The notes: generated from the sequence alone by a model not told the origin. A DNA stretch of 64,000 nt from Wenxinia marina DSM 24838 (GCF_000379485.1 NZ_KB902313.1:140159-204158), one strand, 5' to 3'. Positions 45,594 through 60,081 are shown, counted from the first letter of the stretch. Program-made: numbers and translations.

Positions 45594-46640
45594 TCAGGTA
45601 TCCCCCCGCTGGCGAAGACGTGACAGCGCCCAGCGCGCCGCGTCCGCGACCGCCGGGTCCGGATCGTCCGCCAGCGCCCGCGCGCTGTCCGCCAGCCGCG
45701 GGTCTCCCGAGTTACCGATGGCGTAGAGCACGTTCCGCACGAACCGGTCCCGCCCGATCCGCTTCACCGCGCTGCCCGAGAACCGCTTCCGGAACGCCGC
45801 GTCGTCCAGCGCCGCCAGCTCCGCCAGCCGGGGCGGCCCGTCCTCCGCGAGGTAGCGCTGGTCGGCGGCACGAACGGCGAACTTGTTCCACGGACAGACG
45901 GCGAGGCAGTCGTCGCAGCCGTAGATGCGGTTGCCCAGCGCCGGCCGGAACTCCTCGTGGATCGGGCCGGCATGCTCGATCGTCAGGTACGAGATGCAGC
46001 GGCGCGCATCGAGCTGGAACGGCGCGGGAAAGGCGTCGGTGGGGCAGACGTCGAGACACTTGCGGCAGCTCCCGCAATGCTCCGCCTCCGGCGGGTCGGG
46101 GGGCAGCTCCACGGTCGTGAAGATGGCGCCGAGGAACACCCAGTTGCCGAAGTCCCGCCCCAGCAGGTTCGTGTGCTTGCCCTGCCAGCCGAGGCCGGCG
46201 GCCTGCGCCAGCGGCTTCTCCATCACCGGGGCAGTATCGACGAAGACCTTGATCTCCTCGCCCGGGCAGCGCTCCAGCAGCCACCGCCCCACCCGCTTCA
46301 GCCGCTTCTTGACGAGGTCGTGGTAGTCCCGCCCGTGGGCATAGACGCTGATCGCCGCCCGATCCGGCCGGTCCAGCACGTTCAGCGGATCGTGCTCCGG
46401 CGCGTAGCTCTCGGCCAGCATCACGACCGACCGCGCCTGCGGCCACAGCGCCGCGGGATCGCCACGCCAGTGGGTGCGCTCTGCCATCCAGCACATGTCG
46501 CCGTGCCGGCCCTCCTTGAGAAAGGTCGCCAGCCGCCCCGCCGCCTGAGGCACGGCATCCGGCCGGCAGACGCCCATCGCCGCGAAGCCCGCCGCGCGGG
46601 CTTCGGCGTCCAGCGCCTGTTTGAGGGCGTGTCGGTCCAT
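45594..46640 (-). CDS. queG: Epoxyqueuosine reductase
   Basis: Last step of queuosine synthesis in tRNA, cobalamin and iron-sulfur dependent. 348 residues. Cluster motifs: [16 protein letters not shown] and [30 protein letters not shown] and [25 protein letters not shown] (key DTAPxxEK) are the QueG signatures; a C-terminal HEAT-like part ends the protein. Links to the queuosine precursor importer at 33167-33805. Confidence 0.97.
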   Translation of the reverse strand: MDRHALKQALDAEARAAGFAAMGVCRPDAVPQAAGRLATFLKEGRHGDMCWMAERTHWRGDPAALWPQARSVVMLAESYAPEHDPLNVLDRPDRAAISVYAHGRDYHDLVKKRLKRVGRWLLERCPGEEIKVFVDTAPVMEKPLAQAAGLGWQGKHTNLLGRDFGNWVFLGAIFTTVELPPDPPEAEHCGSCRKCLDVCPTDAFPAPFQLDARRCISYLTIEHAGPIHEEFRPALGNRIYGCDDCLAVCPWNKFAVRAADQRYLAEDGPPRLAELAALDDAAFRKRFSGSAVKRIGRDRFVRNVLYAIGNSGDPRLADSARALADDPDPAVADAARWALSRLRQRGDT

Positions 46641-46949
46641 GCGGCTAACCTATCGCTCCCACCGCCCCGGCGCAGCCCTGCCGCGACGACGGCGCCACAA
46701 GCCTCGCCCGTCCCGGGCCTGACCCGGGACCCCGACTTGGCCCGCGCACCGCCTTGTCCGGGCGAGGCCCCGGGTCGGGCCCGGGGCGGGTATGCTCCTG
46801 TGCAACGGCAGGGCAGATTGCGAAGCTGTCGTGCGCGGGACCGTCCTCGGGACCACCCGCCCCGGCCCCCGAGCCGGGGCCCCGCGCAGATCTCGTGCAT
46901 CGGCTCTTCGAGGCCCCCAGTCAGCCCCCGGGCCACCGTGAAGACGCTT
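46641..46949. repeat. Intergenic repeat cluster, copy C (short)
   Basis: 309 bp without a gene. GTCCCGGG (46710-46717) with CCCGGGAC (46723-46730) and a similar GCCCCGGG-type palindrome near 46770-46790 belong to the repeat family at 38.1 and 50.5 kb. The 27-base run at about 46855 is identical to that at 38124. In one frame these repeats read PGLTRDP, a trait of alphaproteobacterial intergenic repeats. Confidence 0.8.
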
Positions 46950-47615
46950 TCAGAAGTCCAGATCCGCGTAATGCGCCGGCTGCGGAAATCCCGGGATCTG
47001 GTCCGCGAGGATCGACCGGAACGCCGGGCGCGACTTGATCTTGGCGTACCAGTCCTTGACCACGTCCGACCGGTGCCAGTCCACGTCCGAGATGTAGTCG
47101 AGGCACGACAGGTGCGCCGCCGCGGCGAAGTCCGCCAGCGTCATCTCGTTCCCCGCCAGCCACCGCCGCTGGTCCAGGAGCCACGCCATGTAGTCGATGT
47201 GGTGCTTGATCGCCCGCGCCCCGGACTTCACGTTCGCCGAATCCGGGTAGCCGGTGCCCTGCACCTTGCGGAAGATCCGCTCGCCCAGCAGCTTGGCCGT
47301 CACCTCGGCGTGGAACTTGTCGTCGAACCACGCCACCAGCCGCCGCACCTCGTAGCGGGCCTCGGCGCCCTGCGGCATCAGGGGGGGCTGCGGCGCCACC
47401 TCCTCGAGATACTCGCAGATCGCGCCGCTGTCGGAATAGAACCGCCCGCCGATCCGCAGCACGGGCACCTTGCCGGCGGGGTTGCGGCGCAGAAAGTCGG
47501 CGTCCTGCTCCCAGTAGCGCTCCTCCACCAGCTCGGTATCGAGCCGCTTCTCGCCGAGGACCAGGCGGACCTTCCGCGAGAACGGGGACAACGGATAGTG
47601 GTACAGGCGGTACAT
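46950..47615 (-). CDS. Glutathione S-transferase family protein
   Basis: 221 residues. Thioredoxin-like N-terminal domain with LYHYPLSPFSRKVRLVLGEK, NPAGKVPVL and FYSDSGAICEYLEE (glutathione gamma-glutamyl contact), then an all-helical C-terminal domain with AGNEMTLADFAAAAHLSCLDY. Substrate unknown. ATG 47615 starts the first strand. It is 79 bp after mtgA on the same strand. Confidence 0.93.
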   Translation of the reverse strand: MYRLYHYPLSPFSRKVRLVLGEKRLDTELVEERYWEQDADFLRRNPAGKVPVLRIGGRFYSDSGAICEYLEEVAPQPPLMPQGAEARYEVRRLVAWFDDKFHAEVTAKLLGERIFRKVQGTGYPDSANVKSGARAIKHHIDYMAWLLDQRRWLAGNEMTLADFAAAAHLSCLDYISDVDWHRSDVVKDWYAKIKSRPAFRSILADQIPGFPQPAHYADLDF

Positions 47616-47694
47616 GGCACGGTCCGGGTCAGGTGTGCCCCTCAATGCCGCAAGGCATCCCGCCTTTCAATACTGCCCCCGGGGAGGCGGGGGG

Positions 47695-48423
47695 TCAGAG
47701 CGGCCCGCCCCCCTCGAAACATGCCGCCCGGCCGTCCGCCGCGATGGTCGCCGCGCCCCCCGCGATGTCCCGCGCCCGCCGCCGCAGGCTGTCGCCGAGC
47801 GCGTCTGGATCGCGCTCCTTGGGGTTCGGCAGGAGCGCCGCCAGCCGCGCGGCCTGGTCCGGCGACAGCTGCGACGCCGGGATGCCGTAGTAGCGCTGCG
47901 CCGCCGCCTCGACCCCGAACAGCCCTTCGCCGAACTCCGCGACGTTGAGGTAGACCTCGAGGATGCGCCGCTTCGTCCAGACCAGCTCCACCGCCGGGGT
48001 CAGCGCCGCCTCGAGCGCCTTGCGCAGCCAGCTGCGGCCCTGCCACAGGTAGACGTTCTTCACCGTCTGCTGGCTCAGCGTGGAAGCGCCGCGCTGGCCG
48101 CCGGCCTCGATCGCCGCTCGGATCGCGTCGAGGTCGAAGCCCCAGTGCAGGCAGAAGTTCGCATCCTCCGCCGCGACGACAGAGCGCGCCATAACCGGCG
48201 CGATCTCCTCCATCGGCACCCAGGTCCGGTCCAGCGGCCCGTATCGGCCGTACTCGGCCAGCATGTAGGGCGTCGCCGGCGGGTTCACGACGGCGAACAG
48301 GCCGATCAGCGCCGCCGCCAGCACCACGGCCAGCAGCAGCAGCCGGCGGACACAGCGCATCAGCCAGCGCAGCGGCCTGACCCGCCGTCGCTCCGTCTCC
48401 GCCCTGCTCGCCCGCCGTGCCAT
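47695..48423 (-). CDS. mtgA: Monofunctional biosynthetic peptidoglycan transglycosylase
   Basis: 242 residues, one N-terminal membrane anchor (about 27-46). GT51 motifs: [19 protein letters not shown] with the catalytic Glu, [27 protein letters not shown] and [17 protein letters not shown]. No transpeptidase domain, so it only extends glycan chains. The size is standard for MtgA. Confidence 0.96.
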   Translation of the reverse strand: MARRASRAETERRRVRPLRWLMRCVRRLLLLAVVLAAALIGLFAVVNPPATPYMLAEYGRYGPLDRTWVPMEEIAPVMARSVVAAEDANFCLHWGFDLDAIRAAIEAGGQRGASTLSQQTVKNVYLWQGRSWLRKALEAALTPAVELVWTKRRILEVYLNVAEFGEGLFGVEAAAQRYYGIPASQLSPDQAARLAALLPNPKERDPDALGDSLRRRARDIAGGAATIAADGRAACFEGGGPL

Positions 48424-48455
48424 GCCGCCCTTAGACCCCTCCCGCCGCGCGCCGG

Positions 48456-48932
48456 TCAACCCGCCCAGAGGAGCGGCCGCGTCAGCATCAGCCAGAGGAT
48501 CGCCAGCACCGCGAAGAACGCCGGAAAGCCGCAGGCGAACCAGGCCCGGTACAGGCGGTGATACGCCCCCGGCAGCGGTTCGTCCGCGTCCCGCGCCGCC
48601 CGGGCGAGGTCGCGCATCCGCGCCTGCATCCACACGACGGGCAGCCAGAACGCCCCCACCACGACGTAGAGGACGAGCGACAGGACGATCCACCCCTCCG
48701 ACAGGCGCCATCCCCGGTCGAGCGCGAGCAGAACGCCCGTCACCGGCTGCGCCACGGCCGCGGTGGCGGTGAAGACCATGTCGGCGATCACCACGATTCC
48801 GGCCACATGCGCCACCAGCGCCGGGTCGCCGCTCCGGTGCGACATCACCATGAAGAACGCGATCCCCGCCCCCGTCCCCAGCAGAACCGTGGCGCCGATC
48901 ACGTGCAGGAAGAGAAGGACGTCGCCGGTCAT
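48456..48932 (-). CDS. DUF2269-like integral membrane protein
   Basis: 158 residues, four helices. [22 protein letters not shown] and [16 protein letters not shown] are typical of the DUF2269 family, whose role is unknown. ATG 48932 overlaps the stop of the SDR-DoxX gene (ATGA), so the two are coupled and probably work together in the membrane. Confidence 0.88.
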   Translation of the reverse strand: MTGDVLLFLHVIGATVLLGTGAGIAFFMVMSHRSGDPALVAHVAGIVVIADMVFTATAAVAQPVTGVLLALDRGWRLSEGWIVLSLVLYVVVGAFWLPVVWMQARMRDLARAARDADEPLPGAYHRLYRAWFACGFPAFFAVLAILWLMLTRPLLWAG

Positions 48933-50236
48933 CGCGACTCCGTCAGCGCCGCGACGACGAGGGCGAGCACCAGCCCCGGGATCACCTTGACCAGCGGCCC
49001 CATCGGGTCGGCCCACAGGTCCGGCGCCGCCAGCGTCGCGGCGACGAGGTAGCCGCCGGCCAGCGCCGCCATCCCCAGCGCCGCCGCCCGGACCAGCGGC
49101 CGCCACAGGATCGCGAGTCCCAGCGCCAGATCCGCCACGCCGCCGATCCAGACCGCCACGCGCGCCGCCGCGTCGCTCCAGCCCCGCGAGGTCAGCACCT
49201 CCGCCGCCGCCCCGGTTCGCGCCAGCCCTATCAGGCCCGAGGCGATCCAGAACACGCTGAGCGTCGCCACCGCCAGCGGGAACAGCAGGTAGAGCCTCGC
49301 GAACCACCGCTCCTGCAGGCCGGCCGGCATCGCCGCGAGCGTCTGCTCCAGCGGCCGGCACGGCGCGCCGCCCGCCGCCTCCCAGGCCGACGGATCGCCG
49401 CGGACGCCGTCCGCCAGCGCCCGGATCGCCGTCGACCGCAGCGGCGAGCGCCAGCCGAGCCGCCCCAGCCCGTCCGCCACCGCCGCCGCGCCGCGCAGCA
49501 GCACCGGCGGCACCGGCGGCGCCCACAGGGCCCGCGGCAGGCCCAGCCAGTGCCGCACGGCGGCGACCGTCTCCGGCAGGCTCCGCGCCTCCGCCTCGGT
49601 CAGGTCCGCGACCGTGCCGCCCGGGATCGCCCCCTCCGCCGCTGCGAGAACCGCGTCCGCGACGTCATCCAGCGCCACGGTCTGGATCATCGCCTCGGGC
49701 AGCACCTGCGGCGCCACGCCCGGCAGCGCCGCGGCCGCGCGCAGGAGCGCGGAGCCGCCGAACGCGCCGGCGCCGATCACCAGCGTCGGCCGCAGGATCA
49801 CCCAGTCGAGGCCGGAGGCGCGGATCGCCCCGTCGCCCCGCGCCTTGGTCCGGAAGAAGGCGGTGGGTGCGTCCGGCGCCACCCCGGCAGCCGAGATCTG
49901 CACCAGCCGCGTCCGCGACCCCTCCAGCGCCCGCACCAGCCGCACCACCGCCCGCTCGTGGATCGCGCCCAGATCGTCGCCGCCGCCGTCCTGCAGCGCG
50001 CCCGAGGCATTGATCACGACGTCCGCTCCCGCGACCAGCGCCCGCCACTCCGCCTCGCCCATCGCGGCGAGGTCGCGGATCGCCCAGTCGGCGTCCGGCG
50101 CCACCCGCCGGGCGGCGGCCGCGTCCCGTCCGACGCCGGTCACACGCCAGCCCGCTGTCGTCATGCGCCGAAGGCAGGCGGCGCCGATCAGCCCGTAGCC
50201 GCCGAGGACGAGCGCGCGCCGGCGTCCGTCAGCCAT
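48929..50236 (-). CDS. NAD(P)-binding SDR-like domain fused to a DoxX-like membrane domain
   Basis: 435 residues. The N-terminal half has [16 protein letters not shown], a Gly-x2-Gly-x2-Gly nucleotide site, and resembles the NmrA/atypical SDR group. The C-terminal 130 residues have four helices ([38 protein letters not shown], etc.) like DoxX. Fusions of this type are known in proteobacteria; function unsettled. Coupled to DUF2269. Confidence 0.85.
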   Translation of the reverse strand: MADGRRRALVLGGYGLIGAACLRRMTTAGWRVTGVGRDAAAARRVAPDADWAIRDLAAMGEAEWRALVAGADVVINASGALQDGGGDDLGAIHERAVVRLVRALEGSRTRLVQISAAGVAPDAPTAFFRTKARGDGAIRASGLDWVILRPTLVIGAGAFGGSALLRAAAALPGVAPQVLPEAMIQTVALDDVADAVLAAAEGAIPGGTVADLTEAEARSLPETVAAVRHWLGLPRALWAPPVPPVLLRGAAAVADGLGRLGWRSPLRSTAIRALADGVRGDPSAWEAAGGAPCRPLEQTLAAMPAGLQERWFARLYLLFPLAVATLSVFWIASGLIGLARTGAAAEVLTSRGWSDAAARVAVWIGGVADLALGLAILWRPLVRAAALGMAALAGGYLVAATLAAPDLWADPMGPLVKVIPGLVLALVVAALTESR

Positions 50237-50909
50237 GCGATGTCCGATGCGGCCCCGCAACCCTCACCGCCGTCTCCCTCCGTCAGCAGGGCGTCCGGCG
50301 ACCGCCGGCGGTCCGGGCCCTGTGCCCGCGCACGCCCTGCTCCCGCCCGACCATCGGCGCCGCGAGTCGTCGGGGCAAGCGGGCGGGACAGCGGGGTGAA
50401 ACCGGCGCGGGGGATGTTGCGACCGCGCCGCACGGGGGGTCGTGGCTTCCGGCCGGCGACCGGGGCGGCAGCAGCCAGGTGTCGCGTTTGCCGATGGAGG
50501 CCCCGGCTCCAGGCCGGGGCGGGAGCTCGCATCAGGACCCCCGAACACCCGCCCCGGGCCTGACCCGGGGCCCCGACAAAAGGTCGCGCGACAGCTCGGC
50601 CCGCCAGCCGCAGTCGATGCTCGAACGCAAGGGCGGCGTCTGGCCGCGGTCGAACGCCCCGACGCTGCGGTGGAGACGCTTTATCCCGCCACCCCCGCCC
50701 GACCTCTATCGTCTCGCAGGTGGCGAGGAAGCGTCTGGCCGGGGGGCGGCCAGACGCTGCCCGGGCCGCTCGCGCGGCTGTTCCGGGCGGGAGCGGGTTG
50801 CCGGTGCCTGTCCGAGGTCGGTCCGATTTGGCGCCGCGGCAGAGCCGTCCGTCCACCCCGCCGACCCAGCGAGAGCGGCGAGACTCCCCGCCGCCCCGCG
50901 CCCGGCGGA
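50237..50909. repeat. Intergenic repeat cluster, copy B
   Basis: 673 bp without a supported gene. It contains the palindrome GCCCCGGG (50551-50558) / CCCGGGGC (50564-50571) and the segment 50631-50793, which resembles 38242-38400 and includes 53 identical bases at 50718-50770 with an 11-bp perfect stem. The remaining sequence is GC-rich with no ribosome site or clear promoter that I can point to. Confidence 0.8.
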
Positions 50910-55453
<4,544 letters not shown>

Positions 55454-55457
<4 letters not shown>

Positions 55458-55882
55458 GGGGCATCTCCCTCGACAAAGGGGTGGGCGGCTTCCACCTCGG
55501 CGCGGGTCTCGCGCCGGTGGTCCCCGGAAAGTCGGACCGACGCCATGGCGCGGTCGGTGTAGATCTCTGAGGTCAGCGGCCAGTCGCGGCCTGCGTCGAA
55601 GAGACCCGGCATCAGGTCGTAGGGCCGGTCAGGTTCGTCGGTGTCGCGCATCCACAGATGGCTGCCGCAGACCTCGCAGAACGCCCGCTCGGCGAAGCCC
55701 GAGGACCGGAAGCGGCGCACCGGCCCCTCCACCGTCACGGCGGCCGCGTCGGCGCGGAAGCACAGGAACAGCCCGCCGGTCCAGCGCTGACACATGCGGC
55801 AATGGCAGGCGGCGACGCCGGTCTCGTGCCGGTCCTCGACGCGCACCGCCACCGCCCGGCACAGGCAATGTCCCTCGATCAT
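55454..55882 (-). CDS. GFA-family (glutathione-dependent formaldehyde-activating-like) protein 1
   Basis: 142 residues. Zinc-binding motifs: GHCLCRAVAVRV, CHCRMCQRWTGG and FCEVCGSHLWM. One of three tandem paralogues; overlaps both neighbours by four bases and is directly coupled to gltB. GFA domains bind zinc and sometimes glutathione or small sulfur compounds; reaction not known here. Confidence 0.93.
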
Positions 55883-56301
55883 TCGGAGGCCTCCAGCTGC
55901 GGCTTCAGCTGCGCCCAGGTCAGGCGCGGATGCTCGCCCGCGAGGTCGAAGCAGTCCGGCTTCTCCTCGATGAAGATCTCGCGCGCGAGGGTCAGCCCGT
56001 TCGCGTCGTCCAGCAAGCCGATCGGCACCTCGTAGTTGCCGGTCCCGTCCGCGCCCTTGTCCCAGCGGTACCACAGCGGCGAGCCGCACTCGCCGCAGCG
56101 CGACCGCGACGCCCAGCCCGAGGTGCGGCGGGTCACGACCGGCCCCTCGATGCTCATCGCCGCCTCGGGCACCGTCACGCCCAGCATCGGGCCGCCCAGC
56201 CAGCGCTGGCACTGGTGGCAATGGCAGACGCCGAAGCCGCCGGTCTCGGCCGCCTCGAACGTCACCGCGCCGCACAGGCACTGGCCGTGGCGCGCGGTCA
56301 C
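55879..56301 (-). CDS. GFA-family protein 2
   Basis: 140 residues from GTG 56301 (GTGA overlap with GFA3). QCLCGAVTFEA, CHCHQCQRWLGG and RCGECGSPLWYRWDKG are the zinc motifs. Paralogue of the flanking GFA genes but clearly diverged, so the duplication is not recent. Confidence 0.92.
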   Translation of the reverse strand: MTARHGQCLCGAVTFEAAETGGFGVCHCHQCQRWLGGPMLGVTVPEAAMSIEGPVVTRRTSGWASRSRCGECGSPLWYRWDKGADGTGNYEVPIGLLDDANGLTLAREIFIEEKPDCFDLAGEHPRLTWAQLKPQLEASE

Positions 56302-56711
56302 GGCGCGTCCTCGACATGCGGCGCCCGCGCCTCGTACTCGGCCTTGCTGACCAGCTTGTGCTCGCCCGCGAGGCGCATCGCCGGCCAGCCGGTGTCGACG
56401 TAGTTCTCGTTGTTCACCGGCCAGTCGTGCGTTGCGGGGAACAGGCCGGGCACGAACTCGTAGTCCTTGCCGTCCTCGCGGAACCACAGCGCGCTGCCGC
56501 AACGGTCGCACCACGCCCGCTCGCCGAAGGGCGACGAGCGGTAGGTCCTGACCGGCCCCTCGACCATCGTCGTGTCCGCCTTCGAGCCGAAGCCGAACTG
56601 GACGCCGCCCGTCCAGCGGGTGCAGCTGCCGCAATGGCACGCCGAGAACCGCTCCATCACCGGATCGGCCCGCAGGCGCACCGCGCCGCAGAGGCAGGCG
56701 CCGTCGATCAC
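56298..56711 (-). CDS. GFA-family protein 3
   Basis: 137 residues from GTG 56711, which overlaps the stop of the upstream secreted gene as GTGA. ACLCGAVRLRAD, CHCGSCTRWTGG and WCDRCGSALWFRE are the zinc motifs. First of the three GFA genes in the chain. Confidence 0.92.
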   Translation of the reverse strand: MIDGACLCGAVRLRADPVMERFSACHCGSCTRWTGGVQFGFGSKADTTMVEGPVRTYRSSPFGERAWCDRCGSALWFREDGKDYEFVPGLFPATHDWPVNNENYVDTGWPAMRLAGEHKLVSKAEYEARAPHVEDAP

Positions 56712-57388
56712 GCGCTTTCCTCGTTGCAGCCGAACTTGGGGTTCGGCGACAGGAAGCCGGCCTCGTCGGGGAAGATGAACTCCACCGGCGCATCGTCGCT
56801 GTCGAAGCTCTCTCCGTCCGACATGTAGGTGGATTGCCCGGACAGGAACATCCGCCAGTCGCGGTTGATGTACTCGGTCCCGGTGCTGGACCACGTCACG
56901 TTGCCGTCGGCGTCGTAGGCGGTGATCGCGTACTGCGTCCGGTCCAGCGTCACGCCGTCGATGTCCACCGTCTCGCCGGTCAGACGGTCCTCGCCGACAT
57001 AGCGCGAGACGCCGACCTCGTCGCTGTCGGTCTCGAACTCGTAGGTGTTGACGCCGCTCTCCAGCAGCTCGGTGAAGGAGGCCGGGTTCTCCGCCCCTTC
57101 CACCAGCCGCTCGGAATGGCCCGAATACATGTGGAAGCTTTCCATCCAGCGCGTCTCGTCGTCGATCGCGCCGAGGTACGAGATGCCGTTCTGGTCCATG
57201 TCGATCCGGCGCTGCCAGCCGTCCGGGTCCATCTCGCAGGTGAAGTGGTGCGAGACGCGGCACGACTTGCTCTGCACCGTGAGGTAGGCGGTGCAGCCGT
57301 CGGGCAGGTCGATCTGGTCCTGCGCGGCGGCCGGCAGCGGCGCGGCCAGCGGCATCAGGACGAGGGGGAGGGTAAGGATACGCATCAT
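56708..57388 (-). CDS. Secreted four-cysteine protein, paralogue 2
   Basis: 226 residues with a signal peptide (1-22, ending AAA-Q). DGCTAYLTVQSKSCRVSHHFTC has three of the conserved cysteines and KFGCNEE the fourth. Middle blocks GAIDDETRWMES, DRLTGETVDIDGVTLDRT and INRDWRMFLSG are shared with the upstream paralogue. Family unknown. Start ATG 57388 or 57385; the former overlaps the upstream TGA. Confidence 0.88.
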   Translation of the reverse strand: MMRILTLPLVLMPLAAPLPAAAQDQIDLPDGCTAYLTVQSKSCRVSHHFTCEMDPDGWQRRIDMDQNGISYLGAIDDETRWMESFHMYSGHSERLVEGAENPASFTELLESGVNTYEFETDSDEVGVSRYVGEDRLTGETVDIDGVTLDRTQYAITAYDADGNVTWSSTGTEYINRDWRMFLSGQSTYMSDGESFDSDDAPVEFIFPDEAGFLSPNPKFGCNEESA

Positions 57389-58122
57389 AGCCTTCCTTGC
57401 GATGTCAGGGGATCGGGGATGAGGGATATCATCAGCCCGCAATCGTATTTCGGATGGACCGAGAGGAAACCCTCGTCCCCCGGGAACAGGAATTCCATTG
57501 GCGAATAGTCGTTCTCGATCACGTCGTCGGGAAGCTCGTACCGCGAGGTCCCGGCGATGAAGGTGCGCCAGTCGCGCTGGATGAACTCGTTCCCGGTGAC
57601 CCGCCAGACGACGGCCCCCGTGTCGACGTCGGTCGCAATCACGTCGAACGCCGTCCGGTCCAGCGTGACCCCGTCCACCGTCACCCTCTCGCCGGTCAGC
57701 CGGTCGTAGCCGACGAACCGCGTGCGATAGCCGGCGTCGTCCTGCGTCACGAAATCGAAGTCGTCGCGCCCCGTCGACATCAGCGTCGTCAGCGAGGCGG
57801 GATCGGCCGCGCCGGGCAGCAGCCGCTCGACCCGCCCGGCCAGAAGGTGGTGGCTCTCGATCCACTGCGTCTCGGCGTCGATGGCGCCGTAGTAGGTCAT
57901 TCCGTCCTCGGCGAAATCGGCACGCCACTGCAGCCCCTGCGGATCGCCCGAGCAGGAGTAGAGATGGCTGACCGTGCAGCCGCGCTTCTGCATCGTCACC
58001 GACGCCGTGCAGCCGGCCGGGGGGGTGAAGACGTCGCTCTGCGCCGCCGCCGGGGCGGGTGCGAATGTTACAGCGATCACGATTTTCGACGCCGCGACCG
58101 CGGCGAACTTCCCCAGCTTCAT
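57385..58122 (-). CDS. Secreted four-cysteine protein, paralogue 1
   Basis: 245 residues, signal peptide (1-27). AGCTASVTMQKRGCTVSHLYSC carries three cysteines and KYDCGL the fourth. It shares the same block order as paralogue 2: GAIDAETQWIES, DRLTGERVTVDGVTLDRT, IQRDWRTFIAG. The first gene in the chain that leads to gltB. Function unknown; probably periplasmic. Confidence 0.88.
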   Translation of the reverse strand: MKLGKFAAVAASKIVIAVTFAPAPAAAQSDVFTPPAGCTASVTMQKRGCTVSHLYSCSGDPQGLQWRADFAEDGMTYYGAIDAETQWIESHHLLAGRVERLLPGAADPASLTTLMSTGRDDFDFVTQDDAGYRTRFVGYDRLTGERVTVDGVTLDRTAFDVIATDVDTGAVVWRVTGNEFIQRDWRTFIAGTSRYELPDDVIENDYSPMEFLFPGDEGFLSVHPKYDCGLMISLIPDPLTSQGRL

Positions 58123-58385
58123 CAGTGACTTCCCCCTGCGCCCGCACCCCTCCGGCGGCGTGTCCGCGCCCCAACTGCCAGCATATCCGGCAATTGGCCG
58201 ATCCGGGGGCGAGCCGCCCCGGGCCCGCCGCGGCCGCGCACGCCGGCAGGGCGCAAAAGGTTCCCCGGAAATTGCCGCGGATTCACCCCGGAACGACGCC
58301 CCGGTCCACCCGTTCGACCCCCAGTGAGACGGCGGGCGATCGGCCCGTCCTGTCCAGAGCAACCGAAGACGAAAGGATCACCATA

Positions 58386-60005
58386 ATGACTTTTCGCCGA
58401 CCAAACCTTCTCGCCAGCGTAGCGGCCTCCGCGATCGCCGTGGCAACCCCGATGATGGCCACCGCGCAGGTCTCGGAACCCGAGACCGTGACGGATCCGG
58501 CCGCCGAGGAACGGCTCAGCTGCCAGGCCGAGGTCCGCGCCCTGCGCGACACCGTCCGGTCCGAGCCCGAATACGAGGCGTTCGCCGACGACTTCGAAGC
58601 GCTGATCGAGGCCGCCTCGGTCGAGAGCGACGCCGGGGTCTGCCTGCTCCGCCTGATCGAGGCGCAGCAGTTCCTCGTCACCCAGGACGTCGTCCTGGAG
58701 GGCTACAGCGACGAGGCGACCATCTACGCCACGCTGACCGAAGCCCAGAACGCCGGCGCCATGACCAACATGGAAGAGGCGATCGAGGCGACCAACGTGA
58801 CCGTGGCCGCGCGTCCCGCGCGCGTCGCCGTGACGCCCGAGGCGGCTCGCGTGACCGTCGAGCGCGAGGCGACCGAAGTGGCCGTCGAGCAGCAGGCCTC
58901 CGAGATCGTGGTGGAGCAGCCGGCGAGCACCGTCTCCGTCGAGCAGGCCCAGCCGAACATCGACGTGGTGCAGCCCGAGGCGAACGTGACCGTCGACGCC
59001 CCGGCCCCCGAGGTCGAGGTGGTTCAGCCCGCGCCCGACATCCAGGTCGAGCAGGCCCAGCCCGAGGTCGACGTGACGCAGTCCCAGCCGCAGATCACGA
59101 TCGAACAGCCGCAGCCCGAAGTGACCATCCGGCAGTTCCAGCCGGAAGTGACCGTGACGCAGCCGCAGCCCGACATCAGCGTCGAGCAGCAGCAGCCGCA
59201 GATCGCCGTGGTCCAGCCCGAGCCCGAGGTGACGGTCGAGGCCGCCGAGCCGATCGTGACCGTCGAGCAGGCGGAGCCGGACGTGAACGTCGACTACGCC
59301 CAGCCGACCGTCGACGTCACCCAGCGTGAGCCGCAGGTCACCGTCGATGCGCAGCAACCCGACGTGCAGGTCACCGAAGCGGCGCCGCAGGTCGAGGTCA
59401 CGCAGGGCGAGCCGTCCGTGTCCGTGGCCCAGGCCGAGCCGGTCGTGAACGTCGACCAGGCCGAGGCGAGCGTCCAGGTCGCGCAGGCCGAGGCGCAGGT
59501 GACGTCCGAAATGGGCGAAGCACAGGTCGCCGTGACCAACGAGCCGGGCGCCGACGTGCAGACCATGCGCGAGGAAGGTGTCGACGTCTCCATCAACATG
59601 GAAGACGAAGGCGAGATCGTCATCGGTGGCGACGTGCGCGTGGCCGAGGCCGACCTCCTGGGGCTCGAAGAAGTGGAGTTCCCCTTCGACAGCGACACCC
59701 TGAGCGACGCCGCGCGCGGCAACATCGCCGATGCGGCCGACCTTCTGGACGAAGGTGATGTCGCGTTGCTGGTGGGCTATGCCAGCCCGATCGGCGACGC
59801 CGACTACAACCAGGACCTCTCGGAGCGCCGTGTCGAGAGCGTGCGCGCCGCGATGCTCGACATGGGCGTCGCCGCGGACCAGATCCGCACGACCGCGGCT
59901 GGTGAAACCAGCGTCGAGGCCGACGTCTCCGCGGAAGGTCGCAGCGAAGAGAACCGCCGCGTCGAGATCCGCATCGTTCCGGCCGAACTGATGGCCGCGC
60001 AGTGA
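58386..60005 (+). CDS. OmpA-family protein with 28 nine-residue repeats
   Basis: 539 residues. Signal peptide 1-28; a helical segment with two cysteines (46 and 86); residues 136-387 are a run of nine-residue units (P-x-V-x-V-x-Q-x-E type); the C-terminal 110 residues are an OmpA/MotB peptidoglycan-binding domain (VEFPFDSDTLSDAARG, NQDLSERRVESVRAAM, EENRRVEIRI). It probably links the outer envelope to the wall with the repeats as a spacer. AAAGGA lies ten bases before ATG 58386. It sits divergent to the gltB chain and convergent to gltD. Confidence 0.93.
   Translation: MTFRRPNLLASVAASAIAVATPMMATAQVSEPETVTDPAAEERLSCQAEVRALRDTVRSEPEYEAFADDFEALIEAASVESDAGVCLLRLIEAQQFLVTQDVVLEGYSDEATIYATLTEAQNAGAMTNMEEAIEATNVTVAARPARVAVTPEAARVTVEREATEVAVEQQASEIVVEQPASTVSVEQAQPNIDVVQPEANVTVDAPAPEVEVVQPAPDIQVEQAQPEVDVTQSQPQITIEQPQPEVTIRQFQPEVTVTQPQPDISVEQQQPQIAVVQPEPEVTVEAAEPIVTVEQAEPDVNVDYAQPTVDVTQREPQVTVDAQQPDVQVTEAAPQVEVTQGEPSVSVAQAEPVVNVDQAEASVQVAQAEAQVTSEMGEAQVAVTNEPGADVQTMREEGVDVSINMEDEGEIVIGGDVRVAEADLLGLEEVEFPFDSDTLSDAARGNIADAADLLDEGDVALLVGYASPIGDADYNQDLSERRVESVRAAMLDMGVAADQIRTTAAGETSVEADVSAEGRSEENRRVEIRIVPAELMAAQ
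58791..59546 (+). repeat. 28 tandem 27-bp coding repeats
   Basis: Degenerate units coding nine residues each, for example PEVTVTQPQ, PDISVEQQQ, PQIAVVQPE, PSVSVAQAE. Hydrophobic residues at positions 3 and 5 and Pro or Ala at position 1 are kept while the DNA has diverged, so the repeat is under protein-level selection. Confidence 0.9.
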
Positions 60006-60053
60006 AGGCTGACGCCGTGAGGGGCTGACGCCCCCCACGGTTTGCCGAAGGCG

Positions 60054-60081
60054 ACGCCCCCGGTCCCCTGACCGGGGGCGT
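60054..60081 (+). terminator. Strong hairpin terminator after the OmpA gene
   Basis: ACGCCCCCGGTC (60054-60065), loop CCCT, GACCGGGGGCGT (60070-60081): a perfect 12-bp stem, followed by TCGTTTGT. It lies 49 bp past the stop. Confidence 0.8.

Noticed and set aside
58791..59546. CRISPR-like array because of regular 27-bp spacing
   Set aside because: The units are adjoining, degenerate and in frame within a coding sequence; there are no spacers.
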